A DNA stretch of 64,000 nt from an uncultured Pseudomonadota bacterium. GTDB lineage: Bacteria > Pseudomonadota > Gammaproteobacteria > Steroidobacterales > Steroidobacteraceae. The notes under the pieces are model-generated. The model saw only the letters and a list, made by a program, of their open reading frames with translations. It was not told where the DNA came from and made no database searches. The DNA lies in contig CAIKMS010000033.1 of the NCBI GenBank assembly GCA_903828595.1, forward strand, positions 186,001 through 250,000, written 5' to 3'. Position 1 is the first letter of the stretch. Every line of letters starts with the position of its first letter. A program made the translations under genes and the position numbers. This document shows positions 54,531-62,571 of the stretch, piece after piece.

Positions 54531-55784
54531 ATGCAGCGGTTTTCAGCCTTCTCGATCATCCGGCGTGGTTTAACTGGCAATGAGTCTTGGCGTCCGCAAT
54601 GGCGCCGGGCATCCCCCAAAGCCAGTTACGACGCCATCATTGTGGGTGGTGGCGGACACGGCTTGGGAGCCGCTTATTACCTAGCCAAAGAGCATGGCCT
54701 TACCAATATCGCCGTGATTGAAAAGGGCTGGATTGGTGGTGGCAATACGGGTCGTAACACCACCATCATTCGCTCCAATTACCTGTTCGATGAAAGCGCG
54801 GCGCTTTACGATCATTCCGTGAAGCTGTGGGAAGATCTATCGCAGGTACTGAATTACAACGTCATGTTTTCGCCACGCGGCGTGATGATGCTTGCCCATA
54901 ATGTTCACGACATTCAAGTTTTGAAGCGCCATGTGCATGCCAATCGCTGCAACGGTGTAGACAATGAATGGCTGAGCGCCGAGCAAGCTAAAGAGTTCTG
55001 CCCGCCCTTGAACATCAGCCCTGATATTCGCTACCCCGTATTAGGTGCAGCATTACAGCGACGTGGTGGAACCGCCCGACACGATGCCGTGGCCTGGGGT
55101 TACGCACGAGCTGCCGATGCGCTGGGTGTCGATATTATCGAAAACTGCGAAGTCACCGGTTTTCAGAAAGATGCCCACGGTGCGATTGAAGCCGTACAGA
55201 CTACCCGCGGCCTTATCCGTACAAAAAAGGTCGGCGTGTCGGCGGCTGGTAATACCAGTGTGGTCTTAGGGTTAGCCGGCGTCTCGCTGCCGTTAGAAAG
55301 CTTCCCGCTGCAAGCTTTGGTTTCAGAGCCGATCAAACCGGCGTTTCCATGCGTAGTAATGTCCAACACGATCCATGCTTACATCAGTCAATCCGACAAA
55401 GGTGAGTTGGTCATTGGCGCTGGCACTGATGCTTATACGTCCTACACGCAGCGTGGTGGGCTCCACATCAACACCCACACGTTGGATGCGATCTGCGAGC
55501 TATTCCCGATGTTTAGACGCATGCAAATGCTGCGTAACTGGGGCGGTATTGTTGACGTTACTCCAGACCGTTCTCCGATTATTGCCAAGACACCCGTGCC
55601 CGGCCTATACGTGAACTGCGGCTGGGGAACAGGTGGTTTTAAGGCTACGCCAGGCTCGGCTAACGTCTTTGCGTGGACTATCGCCCGTGATGAACCGCAC
55701 CCAATCAATGCCCCTTTCACCATTGAGCGCTTCCGTGATGGCTTCCTCATTGATGAGGCAGCAGCAGCGGCCGTAGCGCACTGA
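54531..55784 (+). CDS. soxB: sarcosine oxidase, beta subunit
   Basis: SoxB carries the FAD site and covalently bound FMN of heterotetrameric sarcosine oxidase, which makes glycine, methylene-THF and H2O2 from sarcosine, THF and O2. The ~417-residue protein has [17 protein letters not shown] near residue 37, [16 protein letters not shown] and [16 protein letters not shown], where the His corresponds to the FMN-linked residue. I choose ATG 54531 (GAAGG ten bases upstream) over GTG 54525. It begins a run of soxB, D, A, G. The oxygen dependence again argues for an aerobe. Confidence 0.95.
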   Translation: MQRFSAFSIIRRGLTGNESWRPQWRRASPKASYDAIIVGGGGHGLGAAYYLAKEHGLTNIAVIEKGWIGGGNTGRNTTIIRSNYLFDESAALYDHSVKLWEDLSQVLNYNVMFSPRGVMMLAHNVHDIQVLKRHVHANRCNGVDNEWLSAEQAKEFCPPLNISPDIRYPVLGAALQRRGGTARHDAVAWGYARAADALGVDIIENCEVTGFQKDAHGAIEAVQTTRGLIRTKKVGVSAAGNTSVVLGLAGVSLPLESFPLQALVSEPIKPAFPCVVMSNTIHAYISQSDKGELVIGAGTDAYTSYTQRGGLHINTHTLDAICELFPMFRRMQMLRNWGGIVDVTPDRSPIIAKTPVPGLYVNCGWGTGGFKATPGSANVFAWTIARDEPHPINAPFTIERFRDGFLIDEAAAAAVAH

Positions 55785-55791
55785 GGCACCG

Positions 55792-56088
55792 ATGCTACTA
55801 ATCCAATGTCCTTACTGCGGTCCACGCCCTGAATTAGAGTTCGCCTATGGCGGCCAAGCGCACATCGCTCGGCCTCTGAAGCCGGCTGATCTTAACGATG
55901 ACGAATGGGCGGCCTTTTTGTACATGCGCGTGAATACTAAGGGCGTACACGCCGAGCGCTGGCGCCATGCCAGAGGCTGCAATCGCTTCTTTAACGCGCT
56001 GCGCGATACCACGACGGATCACTTTCTTGCGGTCTACAAGACCGGCGAAGCCAGACCCGCGCTCAATACGGCCGGAGGTCACTCATGA
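55792..56088 (+). CDS. soxD: sarcosine oxidase, delta subunit
   Basis: The 98-residue SoxD binds zinc; ligands are visible as CPYCG near residue 6 (two Cys) and RHARGC in the middle (His and Cys). The subunit is structural in the heterotetramer. It starts 7 bases after soxB, and its stop overlaps the soxA start by four bases (ATGA). Confidence 0.94.
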   Translation: MLLIQCPYCGPRPELEFAYGGQAHIARPLKPADLNDDEWAAFLYMRVNTKGVHAERWRHARGCNRFFNALRDTTTDHFLAVYKTGEARPALNTAGGHS

Positions 56089-59069
56089 CACAGTTTCGTG
56101 CGGCAAAGGGCGGGCGTATCGATCGCTCGTCTGCCATAGAGTTTGAGTTCGATGGGCAAACCTATAAGGCGCATCCCGGAGATACCCTAGCCTCTGCATT
56201 ACTGGCTAACGGTGTACACCTCGTCGGACGTTCGTTTAAATACCATCGTCCACGCGGCTTGCTCGCTGCCGGCGCGGAAGAGCCGAATGCTCTCGTGGGA
56301 GTTTGGCGAGATTCGGCCCGCTACACACCAAACCTACGAGCCACCACGGTTGAAATCTATCCCGGGCTGAAGGCCGAGAGTCAAAACAGATCGCCCAGCC
56401 TGAAATTTGATAGAGCCGGTATCAACGGGCTGTTTTCACGCTTTATTGGCGCTGGCTTTTACTACAAAACTTTCATGTGGCCGAAAACGGCCTGGAAATC
56501 GCTATACGAGCCAACCATCCGTGAAGCAGCCGGACTGGGTCGGGCTCCTACGCAGGCAGATCCGGACCGTTATTCCAACCGACATGCGCATTGCGATGTG
56601 TTAGTTGTGGGCGCCGGTGCCGCCGGATTAAGCGCGGCTCGCGCCGCCGCTGCCGCTGGCGCGCGGGTTATTCTTTGCGACGAGCAAGCCGAGATGGGTG
56701 GATCACTACTGAGTGACGTCCACACCCGGATTAACGGACTCACGGCCAGCGCCTGGGTCGCCTCCGTTCTCCAGGAACTCAAAGCAAACCCACGTGTCAC
56801 GCTACTTGCGCGCACGACTGCCTTTGGCTATTTCCCGCATAACCATCTCGGGCTCAATGAGAAGCTCACCGAGCACGTAGCCGCCCCCAAACCTGACCAA
56901 CCGCGCGAGCGGCTTTGGCAGGTTCGCGCCGCAGAAGTGGTGCTTGCGATGGGCGCTATCGAGCGCCCGTTAGTCTTTCCAGGCAATGACCTCCCAGGCA
57001 TCTTACTGGCAGACGCAGCACGCACTTATTTGCAACGCTACGGTGTAAAAGTTGGTTCCGTGGTAGCCGTAGTTACGGCACACGACAGCGCCTACCAAAC
57101 GGCGCTAGACCTTCACGCGGCTGGCGTCAAAATTGCTGTTATCGCTGATACTCGGGCTGAAGTGTCCGGTGACCTGGCCGCTCAGGCTTGGGCCGCTGGA
57201 ATCCGTATCCAGCACAACAGTACCGTCATTGGCACGCGCGGCAAGCTACGGGTCACGGGTATTGATTTAGGCCAAGTCAGTGGCAGTAACGTGCAACCGT
57301 TAGAGAGCATCGCCTGCGATACGATCATTATGTCGGGCGGTTGGACACCCAGTGTGCACCTACACTCGCAGTCTCGCGGCAAGCTGGTCTGGGACGAATC
57401 ACTATCGGCCTATATTCCAGGCCAAACCGCGGAGCGGACCCGCTCTGTGGGTAGCTGCCGTGGCATCTTCGGCATCGCCGCTTCCCTTGCTGACGGTACG
57501 AAGACCGGTGCTGAAGCCGCCGGAACGACCAGCTCAATCACCTATGAGGTGGAAGAAACTCGGTTAGCGAACACCGGCTTTATTGGTGCTCTCCCCCAGC
57601 CAGGCGGTAAGCCAGGGGACAAGGCCTTTGTAGATTGGCAAAACGATGTCACTACAAAGGACTTAGCGCTGGCCATGCGTGAGGGTTTTGAGTCGGTTGA
57701 GCACGTCAAGCGCTATACCACCAACGGCATGGCGACCGATCAGGGTAAGACGTCGAACATGAACGCTCTGGCCTTTTTGGCGGCCGGCTTGGATAAGCCG
57801 ATTCCAGCAGTGGGTTTAACGACCTTCCGTATGCCGTACACCCCAGTCACCTTCGGTAGCTTTGCCGGCTACTCACGCGGCGAATTATTTGATCCGGTAC
57901 GCCGCACTGCTATTCATGACTGGGCGCAGGCTCAAGGAGCGGTATTTGAGGACGTTGGCGCCTGGAAACGCGCGCGCTACTTCCCGCGTGGTAATGAAGA
58001 TATGCATGCCGCTGTAGACCGCGAGTGTGTAGCTGTTCGGCAGAACTGCGGCATTTTTGATGCCTCGACACTGGGTAAGATCGAAGTCGTCGGGCCTGAC
58101 GCCGCGACTTTCTTGGAGCGTCTATACGTTAATAGTTGGGCCAATCTTAAAGTGGGCCAATCGCGCTACGGTATTTTGTGTCGGGAAGACGGTTTCGTTT
58201 ACGACGACGGCATTATCGCCCGGCTAGCCGAGGATCGCTTTCACGTAACGACGACCACCGGTGGCGCCGCACGCGTTTACGCCTTTATGGAAGATTATCT
58301 GCAGACGGAATGGAGTGATCTTTCCGTGTGGCTGACGTCTATCTCGGAGCAATACTCCGTTATTGCCCTACAAGGGCCTGCAGCGCGCCGGGTGCTCGAG
58401 CCACTCGTAACGGGTGTAGACGTGTCCGCGCAAGCCCTGCCGCACATGGGTGTAGTAAGCGGCTTTATCTGCGGCATTCCAATGCGATTATTCCGTGTCA
58501 GCTTTACTGGTGAACTGGGTTTTGAAATCAATGTTCCTAGTGATTACGGTCGGGCTGTCTGGGAGGCGATCTACGCCTCAGGCCAGCCGCACGGCATCGT
58601 CCCTTACGGCACCGAGTCTATGCACGTCTTACGTGCCGAAAAGGGCTACATCATCGTTGGTCAGGAAACAGACGGGACGATGACACCGGACGATGTGGGT
58701 TTGAGTTGGGCTATTGGTAAAACCAAGCCTGATTTCGTTGGCAAGCGATCGCTCGCTCGCAGCTCAATGCACGCCAAAGACCGCAAGCAGCTGGTGGGCT
58801 TGCGTACCCAAGACCCTAAATTGGTTCTGGAGGAGGGCGCGCAAATTGTCGATAGCCCGGGTCAAAAGGCGCCAATGCGTCTCATTGGTCATGTCACATC
58901 CTCTTATCACAGTGCAGTACTAGGCCACTCCATTGCCCTTGCGGTAGTTCGCGGCGGTCGCGCGCGCGTGGGTCAGACCCTCTACGTGCCGATGCCTACG
59001 GGCGATATTCCTGTGATCGTTACCTCCACGGTGTTCTACGACAGTGAAGGAGCAAAACTGCATGGCTGA
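56085..59069 (+). CDS. soxA: sarcosine oxidase, alpha subunit
   Basis: The 994-residue SoxA has an N-terminal Fer2_4-like fold (GDTLASALLANGVHLVGRSF, residues ~32-60), an NAD-binding Rossmann domain (DVLVVGAGAAGLSAARAAA, near residue 170) and a C-terminal folate-binding GcvT-like domain from about residue 600. It binds NAD+ and accepts the iminium intermediate for transfer to THF. It overlaps soxD by four bases and soxG by eight. Length is typical. Confidence 0.95.
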   Translation: MTQFRAAKGGRIDRSSAIEFEFDGQTYKAHPGDTLASALLANGVHLVGRSFKYHRPRGLLAAGAEEPNALVGVWRDSARYTPNLRATTVEIYPGLKAESQNRSPSLKFDRAGINGLFSRFIGAGFYYKTFMWPKTAWKSLYEPTIREAAGLGRAPTQADPDRYSNRHAHCDVLVVGAGAAGLSAARAAAAAGARVILCDEQAEMGGSLLSDVHTRINGLTASAWVASVLQELKANPRVTLLARTTAFGYFPHNHLGLNEKLTEHVAAPKPDQPRERLWQVRAAEVVLAMGAIERPLVFPGNDLPGILLADAARTYLQRYGVKVGSVVAVVTAHDSAYQTALDLHAAGVKIAVIADTRAEVSGDLAAQAWAAGIRIQHNSTVIGTRGKLRVTGIDLGQVSGSNVQPLESIACDTIIMSGGWTPSVHLHSQSRGKLVWDESLSAYIPGQTAERTRSVGSCRGIFGIAASLADGTKTGAEAAGTTSSITYEVEETRLANTGFIGALPQPGGKPGDKAFVDWQNDVTTKDLALAMREGFESVEHVKRYTTNGMATDQGKTSNMNALAFLAAGLDKPIPAVGLTTFRMPYTPVTFGSFAGYSRGELFDPVRRTAIHDWAQAQGAVFEDVGAWKRARYFPRGNEDMHAAVDRECVAVRQNCGIFDASTLGKIEVVGPDAATFLERLYVNSWANLKVGQSRYGILCREDGFVYDDGIIARLAEDRFHVTTTTGGAARVYAFMEDYLQTEWSDLSVWLTSISEQYSVIALQGPAARRVLEPLVTGVDVSAQALPHMGVVSGFICGIPMRLFRVSFTGELGFEINVPSDYGRAVWEAIYASGQPHGIVPYGTESMHVLRAEKGYIIVGQETDGTMTPDDVGLSWAIGKTKPDFVGKRSLARSSMHAKDRKQLVGLRTQDPKLVLEEGAQIVDSPGQKAPMRLIGHVTSSYHSAVLGHSIALAVVRGGRARVGQTLYVPMPTGDIPVIVTSTVFYDSEGAKLHG

Positions 59070-59637
59070 CCTGACGGGAATTCCGACCATGAACCATCTA
59101 ACGACTGCGCGTATCGCGCCTCAGGTAACCCGCAGCCATTGGCTCGCGCCCTTGGCTCCGCGTTCACGGTTTAGTCTGCGCGCAGCACCTCAGGTACTGG
59201 CTCTTGCGGGCGCAGCTTTCGGTGTTGCACCTTCCGAACAAGCCTGTAGGGCGGTAGTGCAGGGTACTCGAGCCGCTCTGTGGTTAAGCCCCGACGAACA
59301 GTTGTTGTTGGGTCTCGAAGCCGATACGGCGTCCATTCAAGCCGATTTGCACGCCGCGTTAGGCAAAGCCGCCTACTCGCTAGTTGACGTTAGCCACAGG
59401 CAGACGGCGTTGGAGATCAGTGGCCCGAACGCGGCGGATATTTTGAACGGTGCCTCCCCCCTAGACCTGTCACTGGCAGCGTTCCCGGTAGGAATGTGCA
59501 CGCGCACACTGCTGGATAAAGCGGATATCATCCTCTGGCGTACGCAACATGACGTTTTTCACATCGAAGTGTGGCGTTCGTTCACAGACTACGTAACTGG
59601 GTTATTGTCAGTTATAGCGCGCGAATACGAGTCTTAA
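59062..59637 (+). CDS. soxG: sarcosine oxidase, gamma subunit
   Basis: The ~191-residue protein has SoxG features: a short N-terminal region, then LWLSPDEQLLLGLEAD and SLVDVSHRQTALEISGPNAADILNG, followed by LLDKADIILWRTQHDVFHIEVWRS-like sequence. It is the small subunit of the heterotetramer. I choose ATG 59062 (AAGGAG nine bases upstream) rather than the GTG at 59044; it overlaps the end of soxA by eight bases. Confidence 0.92.
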   Translation: MADLTGIPTMNHLTTARIAPQVTRSHWLAPLAPRSRFSLRAAPQVLALAGAAFGVAPSEQACRAVVQGTRAALWLSPDEQLLLGLEADTASIQADLHAALGKAAYSLVDVSHRQTALEISGPNAADILNGASPLDLSLAAFPVGMCTRTLLDKADIILWRTQHDVFHIEVWRSFTDYVTGLLSVIAREYES

Positions 59638-59647
59638 TTCTTTTGCG

Positions 59648-59675
59648 GGCGGGGTGCTAATCAGAGCACCACGCC
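59648..59675 (+). terminator. hairpin after soxG
   Basis: GGCGGGGTGCT pairs with AGCACCACGCC (one mismatch, 6-base loop) starting 11 bases after the soxG stop. The U tract is absent, so it may be an attenuator between soxG and sdaA rather than a full terminator. Confidence 0.4.
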
Positions 59676-59739
59676 TTGAATGACAACGACTCACGGCATT
59701 CCCCGCGTTTGACTGTAAGCCTCATACTGGAGACGGACC

Positions 59740-61110
59740 ATGAAACTTAGCGTGCTGGATATTTTCAAAATTGGTGTCGGACCCTCCAGTTCGCACACCA
59801 TGGGTCCGATGAATGCAACGCGTCAATTTGGTTTAGATCTGCTGGAACGGGGTCTGCTGGACGTTACTCGCCAGGTCAGTGTTCAGCTCTACGGATCGTT
59901 GGCCCTTACCGGTCGCGGACATTGCACTGACCGTGCCGTCTTACTCGGACTAGAAGGCTTTGCACCCGACACGCTGGACCCGGATCTGGTAGAGCCAACG
60001 CTTGATCGTATCCGCACGACGCAAAAGCTCAACTTGATGGGCACGCACGAAATTGAGTTTGATGAGGTACTGGATCTTCTGTGGCTGCGTGACCAAGTTT
60101 TGCCAGGCCATCCAAACGGGATGCGTGTTACCGCCTTTGGCGTCGGGCGCGAGCCAATCTACAGCGAAGAGTTTTATTCAATTGGCGGTGGTTTTGTTCT
60201 GCGAGCCAGTGAACTCGGACAAACAGATACCCAAGGTCCGGACGTTGTAATTCCCTACCCTTTTCATTCCGGCGACTCACTTCTGGCCCAGTGCCGTGAA
60301 CACGGACTGGAAATTCACGAGCTGATCGCCGCTAACGAACGTGCGTTTAGACCGGCGGCTGAAACTGAGGCATCTCTTCTTAAAATCTGGTCCGTCATGC
60401 AGGCCTGCGTACAGCGCGGCTTTAATGCCAGTGGCTTGTTACCCGGGTCGCTAAAGGTCCGTCGTCGTGCCCCTAAGCTATACCGAACCTTGTCAGAGTC
60501 TCTTGAAGTACGTCCTTTGGACGTTATGGATTGGGTTGATGCCTTTGCGCTAGCGGTTAATGAAGAGAACGCCGCCGGCGGTAAAGTGGTGACGGCACCA
60601 ACCAACGGCGCGGCCGGCATCGTTCCTGCGGTTCTCATGTTTTATAAACGTTTTGAGCCGGGTGCTTGCGAAGCGGGAGTTCTGCGGTTCCTGTATACGG
60701 CCGGTGCGATTGGCATGCTTTATAAAACCAATGCCTCCATTTCAGGAGCTGAGATGGGATGCCAAGGTGAAGTCGGTGTTGCCTGCTCGATGGCCGCCGG
60801 CGCTCTGGTAGCTGCGCTCAACGGCAGTAATGCACATGTGACCAACGCCGCTGAAATCGGCATGGAGCACAACTTGGGGCTTACCTGCGATCCGATCGCA
60901 GGGCTGGTACAGATACCTTGTATTGAGCGTAATGCGATGGGCGCTATAAAAGCCATCAACGCGGCGCGACTGGCCATGCGCGGGGATGGCACCCACAAAG
61001 TATCGCTAGACCACGTGATCGCGACGATGCGCCAAACCGGCCTGGATATGTCAGTGATCTACAAAGAAACATCAGAGGGTGGACTCGCGGTCAACGTCCC
61101 GGAGTGTTAA
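59740..61110 (+). CDS. sdaA: L-serine ammonia-lyase (iron-sulfur type, single chain)
   Basis: The enzyme deaminates L-serine to pyruvate and ammonia. The 456-residue protein has the N-terminal beta domain starting with FKIGVGPSSSHTMGPM, and the C-terminal alpha domain with GKVVTAPTNGAAGIVPAV, MGCQGEVGVACSMAAGA and GLTCDPIAGLVQIPC; the cysteines of the last two ligate the [4Fe-4S] cluster. GGAG stands seven bases before ATG 59740. After soxBDAG, it would remove serine made by serine hydroxymethyltransferase from glycine and methylene-THF, feeding pyruvate to central metabolism; glyA is not in the window. Confidence 0.94.
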   Translation: MKLSVLDIFKIGVGPSSSHTMGPMNATRQFGLDLLERGLLDVTRQVSVQLYGSLALTGRGHCTDRAVLLGLEGFAPDTLDPDLVEPTLDRIRTTQKLNLMGTHEIEFDEVLDLLWLRDQVLPGHPNGMRVTAFGVGREPIYSEEFYSIGGGFVLRASELGQTDTQGPDVVIPYPFHSGDSLLAQCREHGLEIHELIAANERAFRPAAETEASLLKIWSVMQACVQRGFNASGLLPGSLKVRRRAPKLYRTLSESLEVRPLDVMDWVDAFALAVNEENAAGGKVVTAPTNGAAGIVPAVLMFYKRFEPGACEAGVLRFLYTAGAIGMLYKTNASISGAEMGCQGEVGVACSMAAGALVAALNGSNAHVTNAAEIGMEHNLGLTCDPIAGLVQIPCIERNAMGAIKAINAARLAMRGDGTHKVSLDHVIATMRQTGLDMSVIYKETSEGGLAVNVPEC

Positions 61111-61131
61111 CCCACCGCCCCTAGGAGCACC

Positions 61132-61971
61132 GTGGCAATACGGCCGCCTGAAACTGCCAGTTTGACCGTTGCCATCGATCGCTGGGTTGGTGGCATAAGT
61201 GAGTCTGTTGCTGATGAAGTGGTCACCGAAGAGCCACTAGAAATTCGTGTACGTGGCGATAGCGGCGCGGAGTATTCCACTCTGGCGATCACCATGCGTA
61301 CTCCGGGTAATGACATCGAGCTGGCGCTAGGGTTTTTGTACGGTGAAGGCCTGCTGCTGCGTCCCAGTCAGGTGCTTGATGCGCGCATGTCGCTCAATAG
61401 TCCCAATGTTGTGGAAATCACCCTCGATACCATAGAAGACCTCGCGCGCCTGGCTGAAGGCCGACGCTTTTACACCACGTCAAGCTGTGGTTTGTGCGGG
61501 CGTAGCTCTCTGGACGCCGTGTCGCGTGCCCTGCGCGGTCGAACGGTTCTCGGTGATGTCCTATTCAGCGCCCCCATGCTTACCCGGCTTCCAGCCCTGC
61601 TGCGCGCCCGTCAGTCGGTGTTCGAAACCACCGGCGGGCTGCACGGATGTGGGCTGTTCGACCAAGAAGGACGCTTACTGGCCTCCCGTGAGGACGTAGG
61701 GCGACATAATGCGGTTGACAAGCTTTTGGGTCGCGGGTTTCAAGACGGCGAACTCCCAGCCACCAATCGAATTCTGGTTTTAAGTGGTCGTGCGGGATTT
61801 GAGCTTATTCAGAAATCGGTGATGGCGGGAGTATCGGTCGTCGCTGCCGTCGGCGCACCCACGTCGCTGGCGATAGAACTGGCCCGCCAAGCGGGACAGA
61901 CGCTAATAGGATTTCTCAGCTCGCAGCGCATGAACATTTACGCCGGATCGGAACGGATCAATGGCTCCTAA
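61132..61971 (+). CDS. fdhD: formate dehydrogenase accessory sulfurtransferase FdhD
   Basis: FdhD passes sulfur to the molybdenum cofactor of formate dehydrogenase, a step needed for activity. The 279-residue protein has the sulfur-carrying Cys119-x-x-Cys122 loop in SSCGLCG, TTGGLHGCGLF, SREDVGRHNAVDKL and VLSGRAGFELIQKSV. The start is GTG 61132 with AGGAG upstream. It precedes fdsG by 120 bases on the same strand. Confidence 0.93.
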   Translation: MAIRPPETASLTVAIDRWVGGISESVADEVVTEEPLEIRVRGDSGAEYSTLAITMRTPGNDIELALGFLYGEGLLLRPSQVLDARMSLNSPNVVEITLDTIEDLARLAEGRRFYTTSSCGLCGRSSLDAVSRALRGRTVLGDVLFSAPMLTRLPALLRARQSVFETTGGLHGCGLFDQEGRLLASREDVGRHNAVDKLLGRGFQDGELPATNRILVLSGRAGFELIQKSVMAGVSVVAAVGAPTSLAIELARQAGQTLIGFLSSQRMNIYAGSERINGS

Positions 61972-62091
61972 AACCGCGACGACCAGGGTCCACCAAAGAC
62001 TTGTCGACTGATTCGGGATTGCGTGGGTCATGTTAAGATTAAGCGAGTATTTACCTGTTTTTAGCCTCACCTGTACTGGATATCGTCAACC

Positions 62092-62571
62092 ATGACTGGT
62101 CTTAGCTCCGCAGATGCGTCAACTGTTGAAAAAATAGCGCAAAACTTCGCCAGCACGCCGGGGCCTGTAATTGAGATCCTGCACGGGGTCCAGAACGCTT
62201 TAGGCTACGTGCCGGCCGAAGCTATTGCGATTATTGCCTCAGTGTTGAATTTGTCGCGTGCCGAAATTCATGGTGTTGTGACCTTTTATCACCATTTTCG
62301 CAGTACGCCACCCGGCCGCAAAACGATTCAGGTTTGTCGAGCCGAAGCGTGTCAGTCAATGCACGGGGTGCCGCTCGAAGCCCACGTTAAAACGACCTTG
62401 GGAATCGATTATCACGAGACGACGGCCGACGGTCATTTCTCGTTGGAACCTATTTACTGCCTGGGCAACTGCGCCTGCGCGCCATCAATCATGGTAGGCG
62501 ACGAAATATACGGTCGTGTTACCCCGGCTGTCTTTGACGAGCTAATCGACGAGGAAAAGGCCAGCTCATGA
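62092..62571 (+). CDS. fdsG: NAD-dependent formate dehydrogenase gamma subunit (NuoE-like)
   Basis: The 159-residue protein is a thioredoxin-like [2Fe-2S] subunit: VCRAEACQS gives C-x4-C and YCLGNCACAPS gives the later C-x3-C. It passes electrons from the catalytic subunit to FdsB. Its NuoE-like fold is shared with complex I, but the neighbours fdhD and FdsB-like reading frame favour formate dehydrogenase. Its stop overlaps the next start by four bases (ATGA). Confidence 0.9.
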   Translation: MTGLSSADASTVEKIAQNFASTPGPVIEILHGVQNALGYVPAEAIAIIASVLNLSRAEIHGVVTFYHHFRSTPPGRKTIQVCRAEACQSMHGVPLEAHVKTTLGIDYHETTADGHFSLEPIYCLGNCACAPSIMVGDEIYGRVTPAVFDELIDEEKASS